DNA of 64,000 nucleotides, from assembly GCA_002869885.2 (NCBI GenBank), contig NEWR02000018.1, positions 78,313 through 142,312 on the forward strand, given 5' to 3'. The DNA comes from Nitrospira sp. CG24C. GTDB lineage: Bacteria > Nitrospirota > Nitrospiria > Nitrospirales > Nitrospiraceae. A model generated the notes under the pieces. It worked only from the letters and a program-made list of their open reading frames with translations, did not search any database and was not told the DNA's origin. Made by a program: the position numbers and the translations under genes. Positions 63,910 to 64,000 of the stretch are shown here, one piece after another (within the stretch, counting starts at the first letter, position 1; each line of letters begins with the position of its first letter).

Positions 63910-64000
63910 CTCATATCCTTTTTCTTGCAGACACCGATTCACAAAGTTCGTGTAGGCCTGATTCGGTTGCGACGGGCCAGCAAACGCATGGTACAAGCCG
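63892..64000 (-). CDS. Partial lipoprotein-type gene, C-terminal end only
   Basis: Only the last ~35 residues are inside the window: GLYHAFAGPSQPNQAYTNF, then VNRCLQEKGYEVTGWQ and a TAA at 63892-63894. The final 13 residues match those of the neighbouring lipoprotein gene (CLSEKGYEVSGWQ), so the two are tandem paralogues. The rest lies beyond the right edge. Confidence 0.7.
   Translation of the reverse strand, partial: GLYHAFAGPSQPNQAYTNFVNRCLQEKGYEVTGWQ

Overview
The window looks like about 64 kb of a Nitrospira-type chromosome (Nitrospirota): GC-rich, dense in short lipoproteins and TPR proteins, with HisZ, GH57 and glycogen-debranching enzymes, an FTR-type catalytic subunit, several PilT ATPases, and many small hairpin repeats between genes. 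The lineage is inferred from gene content and recalled repeat sequences, not from a marker gene; there is no rRNA here.

Layout. 1-1.1 kb: the start of a large Mrr nuclease plus SF2 helicase defence-type protein, running off the left edge (minus strand). 1.5-8.5 kb: dicarboxylate-type symporter, VanZ-like protein, GH57 enzyme, galT, cca and a MoaD/ThiS-like carrier. 8.5-9.7 kb: a DDE transposase that appears to have cut the 3' end of a TPR lipoprotein gene. 9.7-17.8 kb (minus): TPR protein, intein-containing dnaB, hisZ, serA and a class V aminotransferase, tightly packed and probably one operon. 17.9-24.8 kb: lytic transglycosylase, TPR membrane protein, bioF, a MITE, a pilT-pilU pair and a cytochrome c. 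25-34.6 kb: an accessory, gene-poor stretch with tRNA-Glu, small lipoproteins, a MarR regulator with its probable operator, a decayed redoxin, a truncated sensor, a HEPN-like protein, duplicated promoter/VOC segments and an intradiol dioxygenase. 34.8-41.1 kb: a third PilT and two large minus-strand glycosidases. 41-46 kb: gene remnants, small membrane proteins, an XRE regulator, tRNA-Lys, purA with a leader terminator, nested repeats and tRNA-Ala. 46-56 kb: ABC-F protein, PilZ-like protein, rarA, folE, a PTPS/QueD-family protein, erpA, [2Fe-2S] ferredoxin, nuoF, PuuD-like membrane protein and mdh. 56-60.5 kb: a 1015-aa NorD-like VWA protein and an FTR catalytic subunit. 60.6-64 kb: a lipoprotein, a frameshifted IS30 element and two related C-terminal-conserved lipoprotein genes embedded in hairpin repeats.

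The most unusual feature is the intergenic DNA. At least four families of small structured repeats recur: (i) about 70-125-bp hairpins with a constant GC-rich core and locus-specific but mutually complementary outer arms, two of which run into the 3' ends of neighbouring genes; (ii) hairpins built from 9-bp units of the form NNNTCTGGT; (iii) 7-bp-period tracts (TTTCACG type); and (iv) MITE-like elements with clear terminal inverted repeats. Also notable are the DnaB intein, a terminator at the very start of the purA leader, and the edge-truncated Mrr-helicase.

All calls come from reading the sequence by eye; no database search was run.
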